From the NCBI GenBank assembly GCA_902800395.1, contig CADCEC010000011.1:1-64000 (forward strand): 64,000 bases of DNA. The letters run 5' to 3'. The translations under genes were made by a program, and so were the position numbers. Under the pieces are notes generated by a model. That model ran no database searches and was not told the origin of the DNA. It saw nothing but the letters and a program-made list of their open reading frames with translations. Shown in pieces: positions 1-7,559 of this stretch (positions are counted from its first letter, which is position 1; each line of letters opens with the position of its first letter). The DNA is from an uncultured Bacteroidota bacterium (GTDB taxonomy: Bacteria > Bacteroidota > Bacteroidia > Bacteroidales > P3).

Positions 1-212
1 AAACATGATAGGCTAAACGGCTGTAAATCAGTGTCAAAGAGGGACCCTCTTCTTATCAAGTTTTAATCAAATTCTATTCCGATTTTAATCAACTTTTACC
101 TTAGTAAAAGATGGTAAAAAGAGAATAAGTAAAATGTTAAATTTTAACATTTCAGATAGGTCGTAGATTCTTCATGAAAAAAAGTTTTTTTGAGAGAAAA
201 ATTGAAAATAAA

Positions 213-244
213 TTTGGTCAGGTGGATTTTTTTTCGTAAATTTG
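213..244 (+). promoter_or_regulatory. Promoter of the sensory-hydrogenase operon
   Basis: TTTG at 213-216 and TAAATTTG at 237-244 with 20 bases between match the Bacteroidota -33/-7 consensus. The ATG lies 30 bases further on. The -33 box is embedded in TTTGGTCAG, an extension shared with other promoters here. Bases 1-212 hold no supported gene. They contain two small AT-rich palindromes (93-110, and 132-152 with 10-bp arms). Confidence 0.65.
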
Positions 245-273
245 CACTTTGAAATATTAATTTATTCTGTGTT

Positions 274-615
274 ATGACTTTAAAGGAGATTGTAGACAAA
301 CTGGGAGCTACGGTGCCGCTGGGTGCCGAGAAGCTCGGCATGGAGGTGGAGCACGCTTTCGCCTCAGACCTGATGAGCGACGTGCTGACATTGAAGGACA
401 CACCGGTGCTGGTGACGGGCCTGTGCAACGTGCAGACCATCCGCACCTGCGATATGGCCAACCTCGACGTGGTGATCTTCGTGCGCAACAAAAAGCCCAC
501 GGAGGATATGATTGAGTTGGCCGAGGACAACGATATGGTGCTGATATGTACGGCCTATTCTATGTTTAAGACCTGTGGCATCCTCTATCAGGCAGGCATG
601 AAGCCCCTTTACTAA
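274..615 (+). CDS. DRTGG domain-containing protein
   Basis: This 113-aa soluble protein resembles the stand-alone DRTGG-domain proteins that accompany [FeFe]-hydrogenase genes in anaerobes. The family fold is related to a domain in some phosphotransacetylases and CBS-type regulators, and no catalytic residues are evident. No signal peptide is visible. It is first in a tight three-gene operon: the RsbW-like ATPase starts 12 bases after its stop and the hydrogenase-like gene follows that at 2 bases. The context suggests a regulatory or ligand-binding partner of the hydrogenase-like protein. The domain assignment is from sequence recognition; the role is inferred from neighbours. Confidence 0.8.
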   Translation: MTLKEIVDKLGATVPLGAEKLGMEVEHAFASDLMSDVLTLKDTPVLVTGLCNVQTIRTCDMANLDVVIFVRNKKPTEDMIELAEDNDMVLICTAYSMFKTCGILYQAGMKPLY

Positions 616-627
616 AATCCCACGATT

Positions 628-1041
628 ATGCATCAGGAATACACAGTTGTAGAAGGTGATTTTGTCAATGCAGGCAAAGCCTCCAGTTCCGTCAAGAAGA
701 CTCTCAAGCAACTCAATATCAACCCTCAGGTGGTGAAGCGTGTCGTCGTGGCACTCTACGAGGCCGAGGTGAACGCCATTGCCCATGCCTACGGCGGCAA
801 GGTGCTGGTGGACATCGACTCGGACAAAATCAAGATGGTGGTGGCCGACAAAGGACCCGGAATCCCCGACATCGCGCTGGCTATGCAGGAGGGCTACTCC
901 ACGGCACGCCCCGAGGTGCGCGACATGGGCTTCGGCGCCGGCATGGGTCTGCCGAATATGCAGAAGAATGTCGACAAGATGAATGTCACCAGCGAGGTGG
1001 GTGTCGGCACGACCGTCGAAATGGAAGTTAATTTTCAGTAG
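628..1041 (+). CDS. RsbW-like anti-sigma ATP-binding protein (HATPase_c)
   Basis: A 137-aa single-domain GHKL ATPase of the serine/threonine kinase anti-sigma type. The N-box (EAEVNAIAHAY, about residues 46-56), the G1 box (DKGPGIPD, about 73-80) and the G2 box (GFGAGMGLPN, about 100-109) are all intact, so ATP binding is expected. In characterised systems such proteins phosphorylate an anti-sigma antagonist or bind a partner. Here it lies between a DRTGG gene and a hydrogenase-like gene, an arrangement known from hydrogenase-associated operons in anaerobes. No STAS partner or sigma factor is nearby, so its target cannot be read from the window. Confidence 0.88.
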   Translation: MHQEYTVVEGDFVNAGKASSSVKKTLKQLNINPQVVKRVVVALYEAEVNAIAHAYGGKVLVDIDSDKIKMVVADKGPGIPDIALAMQEGYSTARPEVRDMGFGAGMGLPNMQKNVDKMNVTSEVGVGTTVEMEVNFQ

Positions 1042-1043
1042 TT

Positions 1044-2408
1044 ATGGCTTTTTATCATGCTCTCCAGATAGAAGAACCGCGCTGCATTGGTTGCTCACGG
1101 TGCATGAAGATTTGTCCCACGGAGGCTGTCCGCATCCATGGCGGCAAAGCTGAGATTCAGGAGCACCGCTGCATCGACTGCGGCAAGTGCTACGAGGTGT
1201 GCCCCGCGCAGGCTATCAGCATCAAGGACGACGACTTCGGGATGTTCCGCAAGTACCCCCATTCGGTGGCCCTGCTGCCGTCGGTATTCCTGGGACAGTT
1301 CCCCGACGACATCAGCGTGTCGAAGGTCTATGCTTCCCTCTATGAACTGGGCTTCGCCCATGTGATGGAGGTGGAGAGCGCCGCGATGATCTACAAGGAG
1401 GCTAAGGAGAAGTATGCCCGTGAGCACCCCGAGATACGGCCCCTCATCTCGTCGTTCTGCCCCGCCATCGTGCGACTGATACAAATCAAATATCCGTCGC
1501 TGGCGGAGAATGTGATGCCCATCAAGGTGCCGCTGGACCTCAGCGCCATGTACGCCATCGAGGAGCTGCAGCGCCGCGGTATTCCGCGCGAGGAGATAGG
1601 CCTCTTCTATATCACCCCCTGCGCCGCCAAGGTGGCGGCCGTGAAGGCTCCTGTGGGTGAGGAGAAGAGCATCATCGACGGTGTCATCAATATGAATATG
1701 CTCTACAATGGTGTCTACAAGCACATCAAGGGCGTGGGCAAGAGCCACCAGTTCCCGCCGGTGACGCGCCACCGCCTGAGTGCCGACGCCATACTTTCGA
1801 CCCTCACCAACGGTGAGCGGCGCCTCTGCTCCGCCAAGCGCAGCTATGCCATCGACGGTATCCAGAACGTGATGGACTTCCTCGACAAGCTGGAGAACGA
1901 CGAGGTGGAGGGCGTGGAGTTCCTCGAGCTCCGTGCCTGCGACCAGGGCTGTGCCGGCGCGCTGCTGAGTTGCGACAACCGCTTCCTCTGCGGCGAGAGG
2001 ATGTACGCCCGTGCCCGTCGCGCCGCCGAGCGCGAGCGCAACGGCGAGATGCCGCGCGACCGCGAGATGGACCAATACAAGGACTACCTGATTGAGAATG
2101 CGGAGCTTGACGAGGTGCAGCCGCGCTCGATGATGGTGCTCGACGAGAATATCTCGAAGGCGCTGGAGAAGATGGAACGCATCGAACGGCTGAAGACCCA
2201 CCTGCCGCAGATTGACTGCGGCGTGTGCGGTGCTCCCACCTGCGAGGCGTTCGCCACCGACGTGGTGTGCGACAAGGCCGACCTGCACCAGTGCGTCTTC
2301 TACCGCCTCCACCTCGAGGCGCAAGGCAAGATGACGCTGAACGAAGGACGCTCCAACATGTACTCCGTCTGGGGCGATGACCGCATCAGCGGAAATCTGG
2401 AGGAATAG
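1044..2408 (+). CDS. [FeFe]-hydrogenase-like iron-sulfur protein, probable H2/redox sensor
   Basis: 454 aa. Residues 14-24 and 43-53 are two CxxCxxCxxxC ferredoxin motifs, each followed by Pro. A hydrogenase large-subunit-like domain follows: SSFCPA (Cys139), TPCAAK (near 196), and RACDQGC (near 300). Compared with catalytic [FeFe] hydrogenases, all four H-cluster cysteine ligands appear present. The proton-relay cysteine of the TSCCP motif is replaced by Phe138, and the GGGQP tail of the third motif is missing. A C-terminal CGVCGAPTC motif with a later Cys is a FeS (PF04060-type) domain. These changes fit regulatory rather than turnover hydrogenases (the HydS/HsfB-like groups). Its position after an anti-sigma-type ATPase supports a sensing role. 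The stop codon falls inside a 7-nt tandem repeat. Confidence 0.85.
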   Translation: MAFYHALQIEEPRCIGCSRCMKICPTEAVRIHGGKAEIQEHRCIDCGKCYEVCPAQAISIKDDDFGMFRKYPHSVALLPSVFLGQFPDDISVSKVYASLYELGFAHVMEVESAAMIYKEAKEKYAREHPEIRPLISSFCPAIVRLIQIKYPSLAENVMPIKVPLDLSAMYAIEELQRRGIPREEIGLFYITPCAAKVAAVKAPVGEEKSIIDGVINMNMLYNGVYKHIKGVGKSHQFPPVTRHRLSADAILSTLTNGERRLCSAKRSYAIDGIQNVMDFLDKLENDEVEGVEFLELRACDQGCAGALLSCDNRFLCGERMYARARRAAERERNGEMPRDREMDQYKDYLIENAELDEVQPRSMMVLDENISKALEKMERIERLKTHLPQIDCGVCGAPTCEAFATDVVCDKADLHQCVFYRLHLEAQGKMTLNEGRSNMYSVWGDDRISGNLEE

Positions 2409-2452
2409 TTAATAGTTAATAGTTAAAAGATAATAGTTAAAAGTTAAGAGTT
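2404..2452. repeat. 7-nt tandem repeat AATAGTT spanning a stop codon
   Basis: Three exact AATAGTT units (2404-2424) are followed by degenerate copies to about 2452. They fill the gap between two convergent genes, and the first unit supplies the TAG stop of the hydrogenase-like gene. No intrinsic terminator is seen here. Confidence 0.85.
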
Positions 2453-4341
2453 GGGGCGGCTTCGATGAAGTCGCCTTTCTCTTTGATGTGCTCAATGAGG
2501 GCGCGGTAGAAGCGGTGGTGGGCGAGCGTCTGGGCGTTGCCCACGATGATGAGCTTCATGCGGGCACGCGTCATAGCGACATTCATGCGGCGCAGGTCGC
2601 GCAGGAAGCCGATGTGGCCGTCGGCATTGTCGCGCACCAGCGAGATGACAATGACGTCGCGCTCCTGTCCCTGGAATCCGTCGACAGTACCCACGGTGAT
2701 GTGGCGTTTGAGTTTGCGGAAATAATGCTGCATCTTGAGCAGGCGGCGGATGAGGCGCGCCTGACCGCGGTAGGGGGTGATGATGCCGAAGTCGATGCGT
2801 TCGCTCTCGATTTTCTGCGGCGAAATCATCTCGATATAATCGCGCAGGGCGTGGATGACGAGGCGGGCTTCCTGGGCGTTGGTGATGGAACCTGAATTAT
2901 TCCTTTTTTCGGAGTTCTCAGAGTGTTCGGAGCTTTCAGAGTATTCTGAGGTGTCTATCCAGGTGAGTGGTGTGTCGAGGGGGCTCACCTGGCGGTGGGC
3001 GGCCTCGGGTGCCGCCTGCAGGCGGCTGTGGTAGAACCAGCGCGAGGAGAAGGACATGATGTCCTCGTTCATGCGGTACTGTGTGGTGAGCAGCGTGACG
3101 CAGCGGGGATGCAACTCTACGAGTTTCTGCATCAATGTGTCGGCGAGACCTCCCTTGACAGCCGCAAGGCTCTTCACCGTGGGTGGCAGCTGCTGGTGGT
3201 CGCCGCTCATGATGACGCGGTCGGCTTTGAGGATGGCGGCCCAGCAGGCGGGCTCGAGGGCCTGTGCGGCCTCGTCGATGAAGAGGGTGCTGAAACGGCG
3301 CCGCTCCATCAGACGGTAGGCGCTGCCAATCAGCGTGCAGCTTACCACACGCGCCTGGTCGAAGAGATCTGCGTTTATCTTGATTTCCAGCTCGGTGGCG
3401 CGCTGCTGTAGCTTCTGTCTCCTGATCTCCTTATCTCCTTTACTCCTTAACTCCTTACGAATGTTCCAAAGTTCATGGTAGTCGGGATGTGCGGAGTAGC
3501 GGCGCTCGTAGCTGCAGTCGAGCATCTCGTCGCTCATCCTCAGGGGGTTGCCGATGCGCAGGACATTGACGCTGCGGCGCATGAGTTGTTCGCTAATCCA
3601 GTCGACGGCGGCGTTGCTGGGGGCGCAGACGAGCACCTGTGTCTCGCGTTCGAGGGTCTCGATGATGGCCTCCACCAGCGTGGTGGTTTTGCCCGTCCCC
3701 GGAGGTCCGTGGACGACGCTCACCTCCTGCGCCTCCACCACCTTCTGGATGGCGGCATTCTGGCTGCTGTTGAGCCAGGGGAAGGAGAGCGGCGGCAGTT
3801 GGCGGAAGGCGGGTTGCGCATTGCCTACCAGCACGTTGCGGAGGCGGACGAAGCGCTCGTCCTCTTTCCTTTCGGCTTCCGAGAGCGACTCCTGCATCAC
3901 ACGGTAGCTGGTGTTGTCGATGCCCAGTTGCACCCCCAGCAGGTGGCGCTCGCTGAGGTCTTTGAGACTCTGCAGGGCAGACTTCGAGGGGAGGCTGACG
4001 CTCATCACGCCGTCGCCCACGAGCTCGACATAGCATTGGTACGGCAGTTCCTTTGCACCGCCGTCGGTGAGGTAGAACAGTGTGGCGGGCTTACCGGGCT
4101 CGAAGTCCAGCTCTACCTCGTCCTCGCTGACGTCGTAGCGCAGCTCGAGGGTGAGCTGTCCGAGGGGATTGTAGGCGTCGTTCCCGAGGCGCACGGGGTA
4201 GCGGCAGGCGGGCTCCTGGATGCTGCCCGTCAGCGAGGCCCCTTTGGCTTCGAGGCTTCGCTGGTAGGCCTGCTGCTCCTCGCGGAGCTCGAGGGCCACC
4301 AGTTCACGCAAATGACTGAAATATGTGCCGATGTTCACCAC
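2437..4341 (-). CDS. UPF1/IGHMBP2-like superfamily 1 DNA/RNA helicase
   Basis: A superfamily 1B helicase of about 634 aa. It has an N-terminal beta-rich region, Walker A GPPGTGKTTT (about 220 in the longest frame), a Q/III region DEAAQALEP (about 363), GDHQQLPP (about 390), QYRMNEDIM, TVDGFQGQERDVIVISLVR and a final NVAMTRARMKLIIVGN. It should be an ATP-dependent 5'-3' translocase on nucleic acid. The longest frame begins with TTG at 4365, which lies inside a -7-like box (minus strand, 4363-4370), so GTG at 4341 is preferred. Two tandem repeats are translated in linkers: one gives the Ser/Glu-rich run near 2905-2950, the other the Lys/Arg-rich run near 3419-3458 inside the inserted helicase subdomain. 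Confidence 0.9.
   Translation of the reverse strand: MVNIGTYFSHLRELVALELREEQQAYQRSLEAKGASLTGSIQEPACRYPVRLGNDAYNPLGQLTLELRYDVSEDEVELDFEPGKPATLFYLTDGGAKELPYQCYVELVGDGVMSVSLPSKSALQSLKDLSERHLLGVQLGIDNTSYRVMQESLSEAERKEDERFVRLRNVLVGNAQPAFRQLPPLSFPWLNSSQNAAIQKVVEAQEVSVVHGPPGTGKTTTLVEAIIETLERETQVLVCAPSNAAVDWISEQLMRRSVNVLRIGNPLRMSDEMLDCSYERRYSAHPDYHELWNIRKELRSKGDKEIRRQKLQQRATELEIKINADLFDQARVVSCTLIGSAYRLMERRRFSTLFIDEAAQALEPACWAAILKADRVIMSGDHQQLPPTVKSLAAVKGGLADTLMQKLVELHPRCVTLLTTQYRMNEDIMSFSSRWFYHSRLQAAPEAAHRQVSPLDTPLTWIDTSEYSESSEHSENSEKRNNSGSITNAQEARLVIHALRDYIEMISPQKIESERIDFGIITPYRGQARLIRRLLKMQHYFRKLKRHITVGTVDGFQGQERDVIVISLVRDNADGHIGFLRDLRRMNVAMTRARMKLIIVGNAQTLAHHRFYRALIEHIKEKGDFIEAAPTLNF
2905..2950. 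repeat. 9-nt in-frame tandem repeat (TCNGAANAC theme) in the helicase gene
   Basis: Five degenerate 9-nt units read on the minus strand as alternating Ser-Glu-X triplets. The same theme occurs at 5262-5312 in the neighbouring divergent gene. Confidence 0.8.
3419..3458. repeat. 8-9-nt tandem repeat (TCTCCTTA theme) in the helicase gene
   Basis: About five degenerate units of the CTCCTTA(T) theme code for a charged linker. The theme recurs at 39864-39894 (RNase R), 61917-61956 (a signal peptide) and 29556-29592 (intergenic). Confidence 0.75.
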
Positions 4342-4389
4342 GGATGTCGTCTTTTCGGGTTGCAAAAATACGAAAAAAAATATTTTTTG

Positions 4390-4397
4390 TATCTTTG
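4390..4397 (+). promoter_or_regulatory. -7 element upstream of the esterase gene
   Basis: TATCTTTG lies 22 bases before the ATG in the divergent gap with the helicase gene. On the minus strand a TATTTTTG box covers 4363-4370. Neither has a convincing TTTG at the expected -33 distance. Confidence 0.5.
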
Positions 4398-4419
4398 CAA
4401 ATTCAAATAGGATGATTCG

Positions 4420-5457
4420 ATGAAGAAGTTTTTTCTCTTACTAACTATAATTTCGGTCGTTACAGTTTCTCAAGCGCAACGTCTCACGGCCCATCGCGGG
4501 GATGTGAAGGAAGCCTACAGCTTCTGGTTCTATGAGCCCCCTACCGACAGTGACACGCTCAAGCAATCAAGCAATCAGGCAATCAAGCAATCAGTCAAGC
4601 CCTTGGTGGTCTTCCTGCATGGCAAGAGCCTGAGTGGCAAGAACCTCAACCGCGTGAAGCGCTATGGTCCCATCAACGCCCTCGAGATGGGCATGAATAT
4701 CGACGCCTATGTGCTGGCGCCGCAGACCTCCAACGGCTGGAGTCCGCAGCGCGTCATCCGTCTGGTGGACTGGGCGGTGGAGCACTATGCCGTCGACACT
4801 AACCGCGTCTATCTCCTCGGCATGAGCATGGGGGGCTTCGGCACCCTCGACGTGGCGGGCACCTACCCCGACCGCTTCGCCGCCGCTATGGCCCTCTGTG
4901 GAGGCAGCACGCTGAAAGAACTCTGCGGCCTGAACCGCATGCCGCTGTGGATACTCCACGGCACCGCCGACCGCGCCGTGGGCATCGGTGCCTCGCAGCG
5001 CGTGGTGGATGCGATGGAGACCTGCGACACCGCCGAGCGCCTCATCTGGACACCCCTCCAGGGGGCCAACCACGGCCGTCTGGCGCGCATCTTCTATCTC
5101 CCCAAGACCTACGAGTGGCTCTTCTCCCACAGCCTCGCCGACCGCGACCGCACCGTGAACCACGACTACGACATCACCGTCGAGGAGCTGGCCGACAAGA
5201 ACATCTACCGTGCGGCACGCAGCGGCGGCAACAAGGTGGTGACCGAGAAGGCCGTAGGCAGTTCGGATAATACAGAATACTCGGAAAACTCCGGTGATTC
5301 GGAAAGCTCCGGCACCCGCTACCACACCGTCAAGAAAGGCGACACCCTTAGCAAGCTGGCTCGCCGCTACCACACCACCGTGAAGAAACTCTGCAAACTC
5401 AACGGCATCAAGCAGACTTCCAAACTGCAGATTGGCAAGAAAATAAGAATTAAATAA
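4420..5457 (+). CDS. Exported alpha/beta hydrolase (esterase-like) with C-terminal LysM domain
   Basis: 345 aa with an N-terminal signal peptide ending near SQAQ. The hydrolase domain carries the nucleophile elbow GMSMGG (Ser about 135), the acid in HGTADRAVG (about 183) and the base in GANHG (about 217), as in dienelactone-hydrolase or prolyl-oligopeptidase-like esterases. Residues about 300-345 form one LysM domain (YHTVKKGDTLSKLARRY), so peptidoglycan attachment is likely. Two tandem repeats are translated: an 8-nt AAGCAATC repeat (4561-4592) early in the mature protein, and a 9-nt Ser/Glu repeat (5262-5312) in the linker before LysM. The SDR gene follows after 10 bases, probably co-transcribed. 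The substrate is unknown. Confidence 0.85.
   Translation: MKKFFLLLTIISVVTVSQAQRLTAHRGDVKEAYSFWFYEPPTDSDTLKQSSNQAIKQSVKPLVVFLHGKSLSGKNLNRVKRYGPINALEMGMNIDAYVLAPQTSNGWSPQRVIRLVDWAVEHYAVDTNRVYLLGMSMGGFGTLDVAGTYPDRFAAAMALCGGSTLKELCGLNRMPLWILHGTADRAVGIGASQRVVDAMETCDTAERLIWTPLQGANHGRLARIFYLPKTYEWLFSHSLADRDRTVNHDYDITVEELADKNIYRAARSGGNKVVTEKAVGSSDNTEYSENSGDSESSGTRYHTVKKGDTLSKLARRYHTTVKKLCKLNGIKQTSKLQIGKKIRIK
4561..4592. repeat. 8-nt tandem repeat AAGCAATC inside the esterase gene
   Basis: Four units (one with a single change) are translated as KQSSNQAIKQS. The same theme sits in the FAD oxidoreductase gene at 46603-46634. The unit length is not a multiple of three, so gain or loss of one unit would shift the frame. 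Confidence 0.85.
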
Positions 5458-5467
5458 AAATAGTATT

Positions 5468-6223
5468 ATGAAGAAAACTGTATTGATTACTGGCGCGACG
5501 AGCGGTATCGGCCTCGCCTGCGCCCGCAAATTCGCCGCCAACGGCGACCGTCTTATCCTCACCGGCCGCAAGCCCCAGCTCCTCGAGGAGATTCGCAACG
5601 AACTCACCGCCAAGGGTACCGAGGTGCTGACCTTGGTCTTCGACGTCCGCGACCGCGAGAAGGCCACCGAGTGTATCGAGAACCTCCCCGCCGAATGGAA
5701 GGACATCGACGTGCTGGTGAACAACGCCGGCCTCGCCCTCGGCCTCGAGCCCGAATACGAAGGCCATTACGACGACTGGGACACCATGGTGGATACCAAC
5801 ATCAAGGGCCTCCTCACCATGACGCGCCTTGTGGTGCCCGGTATGGTGAAGCGCGACCGCGGCCACATCATCAACGTCGGCTCCGTGGCCGGCGACGCCG
5901 CCTACGCCAACGGCAACGTCTACTGTGCCACCAAGGCGGCTGTGAAGACCATCACCGACGGCTTGCGCCTCGACGTGGCCAATACCGCCATCCGCGTCAC
6001 CAACCTTAAACCCGGCCTCGTGGAGACCAACTTCAGCAACACGCGCTTTCACGGCGACACCGAGCGCGCCGCCAACGTCTACAAGGGCATCAAGCCCCTC
6101 ACGGGCGACGACATTGCCGACACGGCCGTCTTTGCCGCCAACGCCCCCGAGCATGTGCAGATTGCCGAGGTGCTTATCCTCGCCACCCACCAGGGCAGCG
6201 GCAGCGTCATCGTCCGCAAGTAA
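5468..6223 (+). CDS. SDR family NAD(P)-dependent oxidoreductase (YdfG-like)
   Basis: 251 aa, the usual length for a classical short-chain dehydrogenase. The nucleotide-binding motif TGATSGIG is at about residues 8-15, NNAG near 88, the catalytic Ser in NVGSVAG, and YCATK (Tyr/Lys pair) near 154. The overall match, with TGRKPQLLEEI after the first strand and VETNFSNTRF after the active site, is to YdfG-like 3-hydroxy acid dehydrogenases. Those oxidise L-allo-threonine, serine and 3-hydroxyacids with NADP. Cytosolic. It follows the esterase by 10 bases and ends 18 bases before a strong terminator. The family is firm; the substrate is inferred. Confidence 0.92.
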   Translation: MKKTVLITGATSGIGLACARKFAANGDRLILTGRKPQLLEEIRNELTAKGTEVLTLVFDVRDREKATECIENLPAEWKDIDVLVNNAGLALGLEPEYEGHYDDWDTMVDTNIKGLLTMTRLVVPGMVKRDRGHIINVGSVAGDAAYANGNVYCATKAAVKTITDGLRLDVANTAIRVTNLKPGLVETNFSNTRFHGDTERAANVYKGIKPLTGDDIADTAVFAANAPEHVQIAEVLILATHQGSGSVIVRK

Positions 6224-6241
6224 CCTCCTGTCCCCTAAAAC

Positions 6242-6283
6242 AACCGCTGCCATCCCAACGCAAGGATGGCAGCGGTTTTCTTT
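6242..6283 (+). terminator. Intrinsic terminator after the SDR gene
   Basis: Perfect 14-bp stem (AACCGCTGCCATCC / GGATGGCAGCGGTT) with an 8-base loop, followed by TTCTTT. It lies between convergent genes and could act in both directions. Confidence 0.9.
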
Positions 6284-6302
6284 ATGATATTGTTGCAAAA
6301 AG

Positions 6303-7535
6303 CTATTTTTGCCAGCGCTTCAGCTGGGGGAAGTACTGGCGGAGCTGCTCGCGGTACTCCTCGGCGGTGAGGTGCTGGCCGGTGTTCTGGTTGAACTGGT
6401 CGACGAACTGGACGCAGAAGTCTATCATCTGCTCCATGGTGCAGTCCTGCGTGAACTTACCCTCTTTATAGCAATACTTGCAGTACTCGGTGTTGAGGCT
6501 GCCATCGGCATCGGTGCCGCAGTCGGCAGCGCCATTGAGTGGCATGCCACAGCTCTGGCAAAAATGCTGTTTGGAGGCGCCGGGCTTGCGCTGCAGGACG
6601 GCATAGACCTTGGCCATGATGTCGGCGGCGCGGAGGTGGTAGTTGGTGAGCATCTCGTCGGGGGTGCCGCTCTCGCCGAACTTGTCGTCCACCGCCACGT
6701 ACTCCATCGGCGTGGGGCAGTGGAGAGCGAGGGTCTGGGCCACACTGTCGCCGAGGCCGCCGTTGAAGAGGTGCTCCTCGCAGGTGACGACGGCGCCGGT
6801 CTTCTTGGCGCTGGCCACGATGGCCTCCCCGTCGAGCGGCTTGATGGTGTGGATGTTGATGACTTCGCAGCTGATGCCGACCTTCTCGAGCATCTCGGCG
6901 GCCTGCAGTGCTTCCCACACAAGGTGGCCGCAGGCGAAGAGGGTCACGTCGGTGCCCTCGCTCAGCAGCTGAGCCTTACCGATTTCGAATTTTTCATTCT
7001 CCGGCAGGAAGCAGGGCATCTTGGAGCGGCCGAGGCGCAGATAAACGGGGCCGACGTGCTCGGCGGCGGCCAGCGTGGCGGCCTTGGCCTGGTTGAAGTC
7101 GGCGGGCACGAGCACGGTCATGTTGGGCAACACCTTCATCAGGGCGATGTCCTCCATGGTCTGGTGCGTGGCGCCGTCCTCGCCGAGGGAGATGCCGGCG
7201 TGCGAGCCGCAGATCTTGACGTTCTTGTTCGAGTAGCAGACCACCTGGCGGATCTGGTCGTAGACGCGGCCGGTGACGAACTCGGCGAAGCCCCCGATGA
7301 AGGGCACCTTGCCGCAGAGGCTCAGGCCGGCGGCAATGCCGACCATGTTGGCCTCGGCGATGCCGCACTGGATGAAGCGCTCGGGGAATTCCTTGGCGAA
7401 GCCGTCCATCTTGACGCTGCCTTTCACGTCGGCGCTCAGCGCCACAACATTCTCGTTCTTGCGGCCAGCCTCTACCAGGCCTTCGCCCATGCCGGCGCGC
7501 AACTCTTTGCTTGATTGTTTTTCGTAGTGGGTCAT
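6303..7535 (-). CDS. Transketolase C-terminal half fused to a zinc-ribbon domain
   Basis: 410 aa. Residues about 1-315 match the C-terminal subunit of split transketolases: a pyrimidine-binding domain (LSADVKGS, CGIAEANMVGIAAGLS, ISLGEDGATHQTMEDIALM) and the C-terminal transketolase domain. Residues about 320-410 form a separate module with CQSCG (about 323) and YCKYC (about 352) cysteine pairs. It resembles the stand-alone putative zinc-ribbon proteins (PF12674-like) usually about 90 aa long. The thiamine-diphosphate-binding N-terminal half is not adjacent: the gene upstream on this strand, 24 bases away, is a VWA protein. If active, this half must pair with an N-subunit encoded elsewhere. 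It is last in a leftward gene run. Confidence 0.88.
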   Translation of the reverse strand: MTHYEKQSSKELRAGMGEGLVEAGRKNENVVALSADVKGSVKMDGFAKEFPERFIQCGIAEANMVGIAAGLSLCGKVPFIGGFAEFVTGRVYDQIRQVVCYSNKNVKICGSHAGISLGEDGATHQTMEDIALMKVLPNMTVLVPADFNQAKAATLAAAEHVGPVYLRLGRSKMPCFLPENEKFEIGKAQLLSEGTDVTLFACGHLVWEALQAAEMLEKVGISCEVINIHTIKPLDGEAIVASAKKTGAVVTCEEHLFNGGLGDSVAQTLALHCPTPMEYVAVDDKFGESGTPDEMLTNYHLRAADIMAKVYAVLQRKPGASKQHFCQSCGMPLNGAADCGTDADGSLNTEYCKYCYKEGKFTQDCTMEQMIDFCVQFVDQFNQNTGQHLTAEEYREQLRQYFPQLKRWQK

Positions 7536-7559
7536 AATTATTGCTGTTTTATTTTGTTT

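Noticed and set aside
1-273. Minus-strand ORF 144-530 at the window start
   Set aside because: It overlaps the DRTGG gene in antisense and crosses its promoter; no homology signal.
2905-2950. Possible sequencing artefact for the in-gene repeats
   Set aside because: Reading frames remain open through many independent tracts, and the themes recur in different genes, so assembly error is unlikely.
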